64,000 bases of DNA from Numida meleagris (Eukaryota > Chordata > Aves > Galliformes > Numididae): the NCBI RefSeq assembly GCF_002078875.1, contig NC_034420.1, forward strand, positions 5,021,814 to 5,085,813, given 5' to 3'. A program made the position numbers and the translations under genes. Under the pieces are notes generated by a model. That model ran no database searches. It worked only from the letters and a program-made list of their open reading frames with translations, and was not told the DNA's origin. This document shows, piece by piece, positions 27,333-39,987 of this stretch (its first letter is position 1; each line of letters opens with the position of its first letter).

Positions 27333-30300
27333 CGAACACTGAAGCATTTGTTTCTAGGTATTTTAAACAGTGGTTTGATTTAAATTATCTAATTTTAATT
27401 ATTTAAACTATTTTAAAAAGAGCATTCCTCCTAATTCCACGCATCTGTATTCGTGCTTGTGAGCATAAAACCAGGACCAGAAGAATGAACGAGTTCCGTT
27501 TTTAAAATGTTTTCTATTCTCTCTGAACAACTCAGCTCGAATACGCTGTAACTGAATCAAATGTCTTTACCTACAGCCACATTTGTCTTCAATTATATTT
27601 TTTTTCATTTTGAACTAAAAAATAATTATGTGGATGAATATATTCCTAACATATCTAACAAGAAATTAACATAAATTTCAGTGCCTGCACCAATGATCCC
27701 ATATACCACACACAAGAAGACAGCAAACCTACTGGCTCAGAAGGGTATTTCGTTTCTTTGCAAGCAGTCTCAGCTAACAAATACTCCCTTAGCTGCTTCT
27801 CTACATGATACAGTATTGTCAATTCCAACTTCATCAGCTCGGTACCCTGCAAATCGCCATTATAACAAAATGTGACTCCGCAGCAGTGCTCTTCTCTCAC
27901 TATTTTCATCTATTATTAAGACAGGTATGCAGGTAGGGGAGCTGACTTTGAAATATCCTCTGAAGTTTCTGATTAGATACCAGCTATTAGTTTACAAGAG
28001 GTATCAGAACTAAAATAACTCTAGTGAACAGAAACAATGCAAATGTGGAAGTTCATCTGTAGGATATGTCAACGTGCCTGACCCTCTCCTGGCTTGTTTC
28101 CTGCAGAACAGCATGGTGTGCTGTTATGACAGAACACGGGTACAGTGGGGCAGCACCTTCCAGAGGAAAACAGCAAACTTGCACCAAATGCTAGACAAGC
28201 TGAAACAGAAAAAAAGTTCTAAAAATGCTGAATATTGATAAACATGAGAGATCACAATTTTGGACTTGGGAAATGATGTGCACTGGAGACATTTAGAAAA
28301 TCAGGATCCAAGAATAAGAGTGCACTCCTTTAAATTCCAAAGTGTGACAGTTTTGGGGATTTTTCTTTTTTTATCACATTGTAGGTAGTAGTTACAGTTG
28401 GTGGTAATCTATGGCTTTATACATAAGAAGAAATTAAAAACATGATGCAGGTCATTTCCTGATGAAAAAAAAATAAATACATACACATGCTACAAGCCCT
28501 AACAAGATTTTGGCTGTCCCTCAACAGAGGTAAATTTATCCCAGTAAAGCATGACTATATTTCACATCATTGGCAAATGCCAATTTTCCAGGCCAGTCTG
28601 AACATTTTCATCCATTTCCAAATGCCGTGCTCCTAAATAGCAGCTGTCAGGATACTGTTTGCATAAGGTTAATGCCTCAAGCTTTGCCTGAATGTTTTTT
28701 TATCCAAGTGTAAGTAAATAAAGCAGCAGGTCATTCAACTATTAAAGATGGTAGTGAAACATGACTTGAATCACAGCAGCAGCGTTCACATCACCGCTGC
28801 ACAAACGATAAGCTGAGCTCCTCTCAAGTGACTAACTGAACAACTTCCATGACATTCAGCTGGCTCCACTTTCAAAGACCCCATAAGGTGAATCCTCATG
28901 ACAGGGCTCCTTGCTTAGAGTCAAGATCGTTCTTCAGGAAATATGCCTGTGACAACTTATAAAGATGGTTTAAGATGCCTTCTCTGTTTTTAATCAATTA
29001 GTCACTGATCTTCCTAGTATCAAGCAGTGTCACTGAATTCCATACGTTTGAACAAGCCATATAAAGCAGAAAACAGTGCTTATGATGTAAGACATTGCTA
29101 CATTGTTTTATATACAAGCACACAATGATCCCACACTGACCTGTCCCCATCCTGGATTCCTTCTATTACTTACTTGCAGATTTCCACTGTTACTTTCTTT
29201 ATTCAGCTGTTCATATTTTATTGAGATAATTGGCGTTGCAAACCCTGAAGGAGAGATCTGATTCCATCAGAGAACAGAAACAGTAGTGTGGTGACTACAC
29301 CAGACAGTAGGCATGTTTGTAATATTTAGTGGTGGTAGTTCAGATAAAGATCGCTTTCTGTCCTTTCAAATGACCTGTACTGCGTAATTCATAGTTCATG
29401 TACACAGATGAAATCATAGGTACTTTATACTTCTATTCCAAAATGTAGCAAATTAGCAGTGCGCTAAGTTAATGCATCCTACGATACATCCCCACACGAC
29501 TGGAACGCACAGTGTCACAGCTCCCCAGCTGCTGTCTCACTGTGCTTTCTCACTAAAACCAACGTGCACGCTGTGTATTCCTCCTCCTCTAAGGTCACTT
29601 TGGCTGCACGCTCCTTCTTGCTGGAGTATAGTGGGGTTTGTGTTTGGCACTGCCTGCTGTTGGAGCCATCGTCTACACACTGAAGCTGGTTTCCCTACAT
29701 TGCATAGTGTATCCTTTAGCATCTGCAGATATATTAGAAAGTCTTTGATCTCTGCCCTCCTGAGGCCCAGATTCAGCAAGCTCCTTTTCCTCTGCGATCT
29801 CCATGTCCCCCAAAGAAAAAAAATACTGGAACTAAGACATTTATGAATAAATCAACCACAGTATGTGCAGCTGCAGAAAATAAAATAATCCAAAATCAAT
29901 TTCCCAAAGCAAATCAGACTCCTGAAATGCCTGGTGGCGTTGAAGAACTCTCATCATATATACAGAACTATGAGGAACTATGCTCTGGGTATCATTCGTA
30001 AAGATCGGGGATCATTAAAGACACTTGCACAGACTCCACTGACAGACAGCCGCCCGAAAGGCAGCCTATACCACAGCGCTCACAGACCCAGGACTTGTGA
30101 GACTCAGATTCAGCCCTGCAGCCTGGATGTAGAGCACCAGCGTAGCCAAGCTACAGGAATGGCCTGTAACTCTTCCAGCTCATTAGGTAGTCTTCTTGTT
30201 AATAATAACTACAATGTACTACAAATTGAATAAGATGATTATTTTATTCAGATAAATTGGGTGCTGTGCATTCTTCTGCACAGTGTAAGATTGCTAGCCT

Positions 30301-32990
30301 TCCCTTTTCTCTCCTAGCTACCACTCCTGGCCTTAAAAGATGGCAGCTTCTTTGAGTTTTTTGTTTTCTTGGCTTTTGTCTTTTTAATGTGTTCAAAATG
30401 TTGTCTAGCTGAAAACAGTGCCATTGTAATTAAATTTTAATACTTCTCTACACTTGAAAGCATACAAGCCAAACGTGTCTTAGGAGACTGTTTGATCCTT
30501 CCAGCATTGCACCACAGTAATGCATTTTCCCCTGGGTATGCATATAAAGGCAATACAGAGGCCAGGTTTAATACAACAGCATCTCAAAGACTGTACCTGC
30601 ACTAGTGATTTTGTGTGTAGAAGCACTTCTCCCTGGTACAAGCTTGCCTTATATTTCCATGGTACATCACAAGAGACGATGTATGAGCAGTGTGCTCCAA
30701 ACTGTTTCTCCAAGATGAGACACAACACTTTGACACCAGCTACAGTGCAGCTCCTGCAGCACGGATACACCTAGCACTGGTGACGGGGATAAGAGAGACG
30801 TGGGCATAAGGTGCAGGAACCCCAACAGATCATGGCAAACCAAATCCCTGTCCTTCTCCCTTTGCACTCTAGCAGTCATTGATGCAGACACACTGAACAA
30901 ATAACCAAAGGTTTACCTCTTCATACCTACTAAATACAATCTGCCTGCTTGCCCTGCTTGTAGAGAATACTTCCATATTGCTTTTAGCTTACTAGGCGTT
31001 AAATGGAAATGGCAGCACATTCATTGAATATAACAAGAACATGGAACCATATTAATTCACTTCAATTTGATTAATGAAATTCAAGAGTACAACTTTCACT
31101 ATGTGTTACAAGGTGCATATCAAAGAACTGCAATACCAACACAAACAAACAAACCTAGACACCAAATAATCCCACTTTTTTTCCCAAGATTGAAAGCACA
31201 GCTTTTTGCTGTAGTACAATAATATTTGTCTGGAAAAGAAAGTGTGCCCATGCAGCAAAACCATGAATACATTTAAATATCCCACACTAAATTTCTGACC
31301 TAATATTGTGAAACTGAAGTGACAACTTCCAACAATGACCAGAAATACTGACGATGAGTAAAAAACTTTTTTTTTCAATACTACCACCAATAATTAAGGG
31401 ACAGAATAAAAGGTCCCTTCACTTCCTGCTACCTAACTAGCCCTGTGCTAAAACAGCACAGAGAAGTGTACTGTGCCAGGGAAATTCACTGTATTTCTGA
31501 TTATGAGCACCTACAACATGCACACAGCGCCGTTTTCTGCCTTTTTACTGCTAGGCATATTTTTTCCTAGTGCATCTCCCCAGGAACTGAGTAAAGAGGT
31601 AATCTACAATTGTCTGAAAGATAACTTGAGAGAGATTGAGTCTTTTAAAATAGAAAATTCATTGAAAACAGAAATTAAGACAGCTCACATAAAATCACAG
31701 TGCTCCTGGTAACGCAGTGGTAGACTGATAATGTCTTAGGTCCAAATTTTTATTTCTTTGGTTTTATTTTCTGTCAGATTTACACAATTAAAAAAAAAAC
31801 ACACCACATTTCACTCACTACATATCAATTCATTAACGACAAGGATGGCACACAACATTTTCCTTATCAACTACTGATTTTTATTCCTTGCTACTATTAT
31901 TGTCTGAGTAAAAGAAAACAAAGCAGAAATGTAATGAAAGGTTTTTGTGGTGAGCTAAGCACTAGGTTAAATTAAGATGAAAAGAAGACAGCAATTGATT
32001 GCCTTCAACAGGCTTAGCCAGATAATGCAACGGAGCGTTTTCAGGTATGACACGCTGCTTTTACACTTAGAAGAACCATGTGAAATACCTATGTGTCCAC
32101 TAAAACATGGGAAGAAAGACCATTCAGCAGGCCACTGTCTTAAGTGTGCCTGTCCTATTGTCTGTGAAAATCCATAATACACAACTGTGAACGTACAAAT
32201 GCCAATTACTGTCCTCCTCCAGAAAAAAGTGTCTTTAATGCTGGTAGAGATGCCAAATTGACAAGCAATCACTCTTCTGGCAGTCAGAGCATAAACAGGT
32301 GGATGTAGCTGGAACATGCTCACCCAGTGACAGCTCGGATGCAACCTGGCATGCCACCAGTTGTAAGGGCTGGCAAAGCACAGAAGTAAAAATCATTAGC
32401 TTGTATCTCCTGACTTTGACCAAGTAATCCAATGGAATAAGAAAGGCTAGCAATGTAAAATACATTACAATCCTTCAGAACGATGCTAGTACTAAAATAA
32501 TCGCTTACACTTCCTAAGGCAAAGCCAACAAGGTGGCAATCAACTCCCTGTGGCATACAGACACCCACCACAGAATGCTACTGTTACCTAAAATACTCTG
32601 TCTGAAAACACCTTCCCTCCTGATAGCCTCAGGAAAAGGGCAATACAAAAGAATCCCCAGAGATTTCATCAAGCCAAGACTGAGGACTTTTCAGGCATCT
32701 TCCTAGTTTGTTAGTTACAAATAGGCTGTTTGTGCTTGATGCTACATAGAACTGACTGAAGACAGAACTCATCCTGCAATTCTAAGCTAGACACAGCTCT
32801 CAAAATATACCATTCACATAAAAATCAGATGAGCAAAGAAATCCAAATCTACATGTGCAAAGGGGTTTATTGCAGTAAAAAGATTAATTGCTAACTAGAT
32901 AGTTATTTAAATGCCTTAGGATGGAGTCAAAGAACTTTTACAATAATTTGGAAAAAAAGGAGCTGGTCGCAGAATTCATTATCTGCTTAC

Positions 32991-33043
32991 CTTGAAGGCA
33001 CGCCGCAAGGTAGATCTGTTTGGTGCGGCTGCTGTACAGGTTG
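32991..33043 (-). other. Exon-like segment (unproven)
   Basis: On the minus strand a pyrimidine-rich stretch ending in CAAAG precedes 53 bases that are GC-richer than the surroundings and keep CpGs (complement of 33001-33030), followed by the donor-like site CAAG|GTAAGC. An alternative acceptor (CTGTACAG) would start it at 33031. Two frames are open; one ends exactly on AAG before the donor and reads PNRSTLRRAFK near its end. I recognise no protein. It may be an exon of a gene or lncRNA with large introns, or a chance pseudo-exon. Confidence 0.25.
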
Positions 33044-33624
33044 CTTTGAGACAACAAATGAGTGAAGGATGTTCAAGCAGAAGTTTATTTACTTGTTTAA
33101 GCACACATGAAGTCACTGAGACTCGTGGACAAACACCTGTCAAGTTTTGTGCAGCTAAATTTTTGAGTTTTGCAAGTTAATGACGTTTAATTAGCACATA
33201 ATTTGCAAGGTGAGATTTAAAGAAGTCTTAAAGATATCACTACTATAGCACACATCCCTCTCAGGCCTCCTTTGTAAAACAGGCATAGGGTTTTATTACA
33301 CGTGCTCAGCTGATGGCCCACACTCAGGCGTGGACAGAAGTCGTGCAAAATCTCATTAGATGCGAGCTGGCAAGCAATACAGAGATAGGTAGAATCTACA
33401 GAAATCCAGAGACAGTTTTGACTTCCTCCTCTGTTCCTGATTAGCATACTTCCTGTCTGTAAAACAGCTCTATTTCTCTTCCTTCAGGAATTGTTTCTCA
33501 TGCTGTTTCCTGCTTAGCTCTTAATAACCTATCAGCCCAAGTGTCTTCTGCTCCATGCGGTGTACAAGATTAACAGTTGAGGGGAAGACCATTCAAGCAT
33601 AGAGGACTGCAAATCAAGGTTTTG
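33044..33624. other. Unique sequence, nothing recognised
   Basis: There is no gene, repeat or signal I could support between the exon-like segment and the hairpin. Confidence 0.5.
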
Positions 33625-33672
33625 ATGTCTTCCCTTGCCTCACAAATGGTTTTGTGAGGCAAGGGAAGACAT
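33625..33672. repeat. Perfect 22-bp-stem hairpin with 4-nt loop
   Basis: The left arm (33625-33646, beginning ATGTCTTCCC and ending CTCACAAA) is the exact reverse complement of the right arm (33651-33672, beginning TTTGTGAGGC and ending GAAGACAT), with only TGGT between. The stem has 22 pairs without a mismatch, and pairing stops at once outside the arms (G against G). This is far longer than expected by chance in 64 kb. It is too compact for an ordinary microRNA precursor. A single template-switch event that copied the left arm backwards is the simplest explanation. Confidence 0.97.
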
Positions 33673-36600
33673 GGGAACATCTAGGCCTTGTAACTGTACA
33701 AGGTATATTTATTACTAGACGGAGAAATACAGAGACAAAATAAGTGAAACACTAGAACGAGCAAGACAGATGTATAAATACTAAAACTAGAATCAACATT
33801 TGGAACATAAGATACTATCACATTCTCAAGACTTTGTCTTGAGGAGCAGCTTTGTCCTCGTACAGGATTAGTTTTAAAGACGGAAAATACACGCCAGGTA
33901 AAAAGGTACGTATATATCTACTGAGTATGAGTGATCATTAGCAACCCTGCCCCAGTTCTTAAGGAAATACTGGCTGCTATTGAACAAAACTGGTTTTCTG
34001 TGCAACCCCTGAACTCCAGAGAGCATTTTCTTCCTTTAAAACTCAAAACGGTAACAGCTGCATTGTCTTTTCTAACACACAGCTTGGTAAGAGATGAGCT
34101 CTCATCCCTCCCAGTGTGCACATGTGTGTGTGCATTTACAGAATTCTCTTTGTATGTAAATGCCTGAAAAATTTGGAACTAAAAACAGTGACATGTAAAA
34201 CCCTGATGAAAAAGTAGCTGCTTCTGAAAAATGGGTTTTGATGAATTTTGTATGATCTCTTTAAAGATTCTCTAATGCATATTTCAAAAGATGTTTCAAT
34301 ACTGTAAGTTTTAGATCAGCTCATAACTGATAATTTAGACTTTTCCAGGACTATTCTCTTGTGGTGTCTAGCTTCCAAACCGAAATTTAAATGTATAGTC
34401 GTTCTGAATGAAATCACAGGCAGAATATTAGATTACAGCATATAAAACATCACAAAATCCTTTGTTAATGCTAAATTAAAACCTCGGCTAAGGCAAACTT
34501 ACTAAAAGTATCTGGGAATAGAAGAAACAGAGGCCTTTTGTGTTCTGCAGTTTTCTTATATGACTTGCTTCAATTGTCTTTGTACAAAGAATGATCAAAC
34601 GTAACCGGTGACTTTCGATTTTATGACATTCACCAATTGCAAAGAAATACATTATGTCTAAACAGTGTTATTTGCTATTAAAAATAATTCCAAGCAATAA
34701 ACAACTATGAAATTTCATCACTATCTGGGTGTACAGATTTTATCCTTGAAATAGGTCCTGGATATTTTAGATTAACTAGTACCAAGCAAGCCCAAAGCAT
34801 GTCTCCAGCACTAAATTCTCCGGGCTCCATACGGCAGAATTCCCACCGCCCACCTTGCCCAGCCCCCAGCTCCGTGTGTCTTCTCTTGTTCCACAAGCTG
34901 AGGTCAACTGACTTCACCCTGACATACAGAGGGAAATTCCTTACTCCTCCTGCTAAACCTTGCACAAAGGAACAGGGGCTAAAAGAGGGGTGAGAGCAGG
35001 AGCTCCCACATTAGGCAGCAGTGATTAATTAGATTGGCTCAGCTGCCTGCACAATTACAGGCTCTGTCTCCCCACTAGGACAAAGACATTGACCTCTTTT
35101 GTAAAGTGCTTCGAGGACTTCAGATGAAAAGCACTAAGGGCTGTGCCTCTGCCTAAGCCTCGCATTATGATGCCGTCATAATGCAACTGCTGTAAAAATT
35201 GTAGGTAATAAAAACAAGCACAGGATGTAATTAACTTTGTACACAAAGAAGGCTCAAGTTTCCAAAAGGGCTTAGTTCTCATTCAGGCACCGAATCAAAC
35301 TGTTTCTCTGGGAGCTGAACTCCTCCAGGAAATCCAGCACACATGCGGCACCAAAATAACTACTAGGCAACAGAAAATTATTCTCGGGCATGTTAAAATC
35401 TGTTGCCTTGTATGAATGATTCTAAGTAAAAGAGGATCTATCAGTACCATTGTATTTTATCTAACTTTTGTTTTGCTCTCCACCAATAGGAGAACAAATC
35501 AGCTTCAAATTCTAGCTGATGTCATAAATGTAAATATTTTTAACATCTCCTAAACCCTCACTTAATTGCACTGCTTTATTTTGCTGTGCCTAAATCCTGC
35601 ATTCTTCAAACGGGCTGAAACAAAACTGACATAGAGCTGAGGACAAGTACTTTCAAAGCATCATGGTAAATCTTTCCCAATGTCTGTATGCACCACAGAG
35701 AACAGATCTATGCAGCTGTTCTCTTAGCCATGGCGCACATACCTATTGCTCAGTCTATACACAGCATATCTATCAGCTCCATTTGCTGTGATTACAGGAT
35801 GAGTGCAGAATATACAACTGAGAACTGCACTGCAGATGAGAAATCCACACTTCAGATCTAGAGGAATAAGTCTTCCCTAGATCAACATCAACCTATTAGT
35901 ATCTTAGTTGCCCAAGCATCACAGTATGAACTATAATGACATACACAAAAAATTAAAAGTGGCAGTTCTGTTTGCTCTGTCCACTAACAAACTAAACAAA
36001 TCTTCAAGAATTTGTGAGTTATTTTCATTCATGCTTTACTACACATGAAAACAAAATACAAAGTAAAATCATAAATGAATGCAGTGTTTGTCTGAACGCA
36101 CACCACAGTTACCTGCCATGATAACTGCTTAATATCTAGCATTAATTATACTTTTTCTAATGTCAGATAACTGACATTTAAAAATATTTAAACATTAACT
36201 TTGCTGCATTCACGCAGAGGCAGTGGATTATTGGAATAGGAAGCAGCGCAGTTTTAGAAACAAAGCAATTGCTGTTCCCCTGCACAGGATGTCTTACAGC
36301 CATAATAAAAAATAATATAATTTCAATGTTACTTTTTCAAATTTAATCTTTTCTTAACAACCCACCTTTCACACTCTAGCTGAATATCATCTAACACAGT
36401 TAAATACTAAAGTACATTTTTTTTGTTTGCCATTGTAGCATAGGAGAGGGAAAATATTTGCTCTTTCAAAGTAACAACTGTGTAAGATTTTCAGTCTTTC
36501 TACGGGAAAATTGCAAACTGCTGTACTTCCTTATACTATGACATAGCAAAATGTATGTCCTTAACCTTGGATTCTGTTACGCCAATATTAAGAAAAAGGA

Positions 36601-39288
36601 TTTCCAAATGTTTCCTTGTTTCTAGCAAGTCATCTTTTGTGCCAAATGAGAAGCTATCTTCTGATATGGTACTAGGCCAAGTTTGACTATCTGCTGGATG
36701 ACAACGTGTTGCTCTGTGGTATACCTACTGGTATAAATGGCTGTGCATTGGGCACATCAAAGCGCTTGGGTTTTTATGAGCAGGGGCTTTCTCCCCAGAA
36801 ACGTTATGCCATAAGTTTAGACAGAACAAAATAAAATCAACAATTAAAATCTGAGTTAAAGAACATTTTAACTTGGCACGGATAAAGAGAAGTCATCCGA
36901 CTGTAATTTAACAAATAAACTGGAGGTACTTGCAGATTGCCACCTGCTGATAGGGCTGTGCGCTAGCATCTACAGAGGAACCATCGCAGCCATCGAGCGG
37001 AAGTGCACAAGTACTGTAGGAAATCTTCTCACTTAAACTGCTTCCTACATAAAGCCTACTTTAAGATGTTCAGACTGACTGGGAGATAATTCAACAGAAG
37101 CATGGAGTCCCTAAGTCATTTAGTGGTAATTCTCCCCAAAAGTTTTTTGATTAGCGTAAGGGGAAGACATGAATAGGAAGACAAATACTGGGACCAGTTG
37201 TCACCAGAGCTCTCGTTCATTCTGAGTTTACTGATGTGGTCTCAATTTAAAACTCATTCAAAAGAGTTATGTTCTGCTAGGGGACATTCAAAACATCCTA
37301 ACCAGCCAAGGTTTCCCTGACTGACTGAATATCCAGTTCGAAAGCATTTATGCCATCCTGTAATACTGACATTATCAGGCACTTTATTTAAGTAATGGTC
37401 TCATTCTCAAGATGTAATCCTACTCTCTAGTACCTTGACCTAACTAGACTTAAGGTAATGGTGGTCTTTTGCTGGCAGGATAAACGATTGCACTGGCACT
37501 GCAAGCACTGCCAACAAAACAAACTTCAGAAATATTTGCAGATGAACCATTAAGTTGTTCATTATAGCACATATCAGCTACCACGGCAATTTATAGACAA
37601 ATACACCGTGAAGATGCAAACCAACAAACACAAATGGAAATGAATTTTCATTTAGAATAAAGACATTCCTAGCTGGGGTTCCTTCACTAAAGTAGCTCAT
37701 GATCTGTGACAGTGGTTTCACAAGACCTGTATGCACAAGAAAAAATTAATTTCATATTCTCAAAGCCATTTATTATAGTAAACACCATTACTCGTACTGC
37801 AGGTGTTACGGATAACGTGTGTAGGAGACAGGAAAGAAAAGATTCATCAATGACACTGGACTTTACGGACAAAAATAAAATATTAAGAGGGTATTTTATT
37901 AATACAATTTTTATTTCAGTGTAATAGGATAAAAGAAAATTTGAAGTTTTCCTGACTGTAAGCTATAGTAATTTTGAAAATTTTCTGACCTTGCCCTCCT
38001 CTTTCAAGTAATCAGGAGCACTTATCTGAAAGCACATAATGAAGTGGTAAGAGTTTTAACTTCTTCACTTAAGGCAAAATTGCTAAGAGACTTGCATTGC
38101 TTTCGATGGGAGCAATAGAAAAGTCCCTGATCTGCATAGAGTCAACAAGAATTTTGATCTTTATTTATTTAAGAGAGGAACTTGGCCTTTAGCGCTCAGT
38201 ATTTCAAAGAAATAAAATTACTAATGCTTCTGAAATAATCTTGAAACTGTATTAGCAACAGAGCTAAACAAAATGCCTCTGCGTACTTCCTCATCAGACC
38301 AAGGGACCTGATTGTCTGAAAGATCTGGCACACGCGCAGTCTCTCAGCTACGGGAGAAAACCCCAGTGGCTTCTAGCTCTGAATAATAATAAGGAATCAG
38401 ACATCAGATTCAATGCATATTGTTTTGAGCTAATTCCGCTAAAAGATAAGCTACTCTTAAGACGCAAAGCACTTTTTCATGCCACAATACGAACATTTAA
38501 TATCTGAAATTCTTATTTCCTGTGAAAACATAATACCCAATTGTTACAGCTTTGTGAGTGACTCATTTAAATTTCTTAATTATTGCAAGCAACTTTGTCA
38601 ATAGTGTAACATTTTCAAGAGATTAACTTTTTTAGAATAAAAGCTTTAGTGCCAGCCAGCAAATCCTTAAAGGGTTTCATCTGTTTTGCATTACTAAATG
38701 GCCAGAGCCACTCAATATTCACATGCAAAAATAAAATGTTTAAATATTCTAATGGTTGTGACACAGACTGAGGAAATGAGTGAAATTTTAGGTTCCAATT
38801 CCAAATCATCATGCAAAGCTCTCTAAAAATTTATGTGAAAATATCTGCTGTAGTGGTTGTGTTTCTTGGCACTTTTTTTTTTAAACTTACTGCATAAAAT
38901 ATTAGCTGAAAGGCCAGAAATTTAAATTCATATTTGATGTTTAGTGGTTTCTTTCAGACACTGATATACATACAAGCTAGAAAACAGCGTTCCTCTGAAG
39001 TATCTTAACAGTGAATTAAAAGGGGGACACTAGTGTCTTCAATATCACTTCTTTTATCACAGTTTCTAAATGTAGCTCCTCAGATATTCATGAAAGAACA
39101 ATGCTTCATGGTTGGCAGTAAAGCCAATTTCATTTAAGAAAAACAAACTTTATATGGGATGCTGTTTTCAGAAAATAAGAGTGCACCTCATCCCTTTCTC
39201 AGCCACACCAGCTCTCCGAGGAGGCAGAGCTTTCTGATGACTGACAGGTGTTTATCTGCTGCCTTCTCTACCCGAGTATTCAACGTAC
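33673..39288. other. AT-rich unique sequence, possible conserved non-coding block
   Basis: No gene or interspersed repeat was recognised. The part at 35010-35260 has mixed composition, TTAATTA-type cores and a 9-bp inverted repeat (GCATTATGA at 35162, TCATAATGC at 35176), which suggests a candidate regulatory element. The 54-codon open frame at 36872-37033 lacks an ATG and is unassigned. Confidence 0.45.
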
Positions 39289-39342
39289 CTGAAAGAGCTG
39301 AACCGCATCTTGAACCTACATGTTGCAGATAACCACTGTGTT
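39289..39342 (-). other. Exon-like segment (unproven)
   Basis: On the minus strand a strong acceptor-like tract (TCTGTTCTTCCAG) precedes 54 bases that end at the donor-like site TTTCAG|GTACGT. Two of three frames are open. Its length is a multiple of three, and its phase is compatible with the exon-like segments at 43015-43047 and 32991-33043. No protein family is recognised, so chance remains a good explanation. Confidence 0.18.
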
Positions 39343-39634
39343 CTGGAAGAACAGACCTCATTTCCCCACCATTTGTGCCTTCCCCTATCGGGCTTTCAAG
39401 ACCTATTTTGGACTTGAATTGCCTTTGTTTTGTTTATTTTCTGGATGCAATACAGAAACTACCAAATCTTTTCAAGCAAAGAGAAGAGTTTTGCATGTTT
39501 TACTAATACATGTGTACTCACAGAGCCTTCATACTTTGAATTACTATAATTTCTCTTCTTTCACTTGAAGGAAAAAAAAAAATAGAAAATTTTGACAGTT
39601 CTCTCTGATGTATGAGAAAGTAGATTTCTCTACC

Positions 39635-39650
39635 AAAAAAAAAAAAAAAA
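39635..39650. repeat. poly-A tract
   Basis: Sixteen consecutive A. A shorter A-run interrupted once lies about 65 bases upstream. Confidence 0.92.
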
Positions 39651-39885
39651 GATGAAAACTTCATTTTGGAAAATTTAGATCACTGAGAGTAGACTTGACA
39701 GACTGTCATCAAATTGCTCCAGACATGAAGGAAGCATGCCATAACTATGTCATTATGTTTCAGAAAGTACATTCAGAAGAGTGCATGTATGTAACAGATG
39801 AAGAAAACTACTACTAAGGAAAAACAAATCTGTTTCACCTACCCTCAGAGCAGGCAAAAACCGTAAGCAACAGACACATTTATTA

Positions 39886-39987
39886 TACAATATATACATA
39901 TACCTACATGTCTATTTCATTACACATGTATGAAACAGTTGGATATATGCATAGTTAATACACATATATGAGTTATGTTTATATATA
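39886..39987. repeat. TA/CA-rich low-complexity tract flanking the mariner
   Basis: Repeated TATA, ACATAT and ATATAT words lead up to the transposon. A similar TA-rich tract continues on the far side (about 40547-40615). Mariner elements insert at TA dinucleotides, so such sequence is a natural target. Confidence 0.75.

Larger units (their letters stand above)
23567..32990. other. AT-rich unique sequence, no gene recognised
   Basis: No interspersed repeat or recognisable gene was found in this 9.4-kb stretch. Simple repeats are listed separately. Open frames at 29472-29846, 30480-30770, 30667-30900 and 31967-32344 were inspected and carry no domain or motif I could assign. The 30480-30900 segment is a little GC-richer than its surroundings and could be an unclassified repeat. 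Confidence 0.5.

Noticed and set aside
29472..29846. 124-codon plus-strand open frame with an 80-codon frame opposite
   Set aside because: Openness on both strands reflects a stop-poor stretch; no recognisable domain.
30480..30900. Possible LTR or endogenous retrovirus fragment
   Set aside because: The segment is slightly GC-rich with AATAAA-like words, but there is no paired LTR, primer-binding site or gag/pol similarity.
31967..32571. Two overlapping minus-strand open frames (125 and 83 codons)
   Set aside because: They overlap in different frames, and neither contains a motif I can assign; probably chance, though a very old pseudogene cannot be excluded.
38055..38140. Resemblance to an ancient amniote SINE
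   Set aside because: Only a few words match the general pattern; too weak to call.
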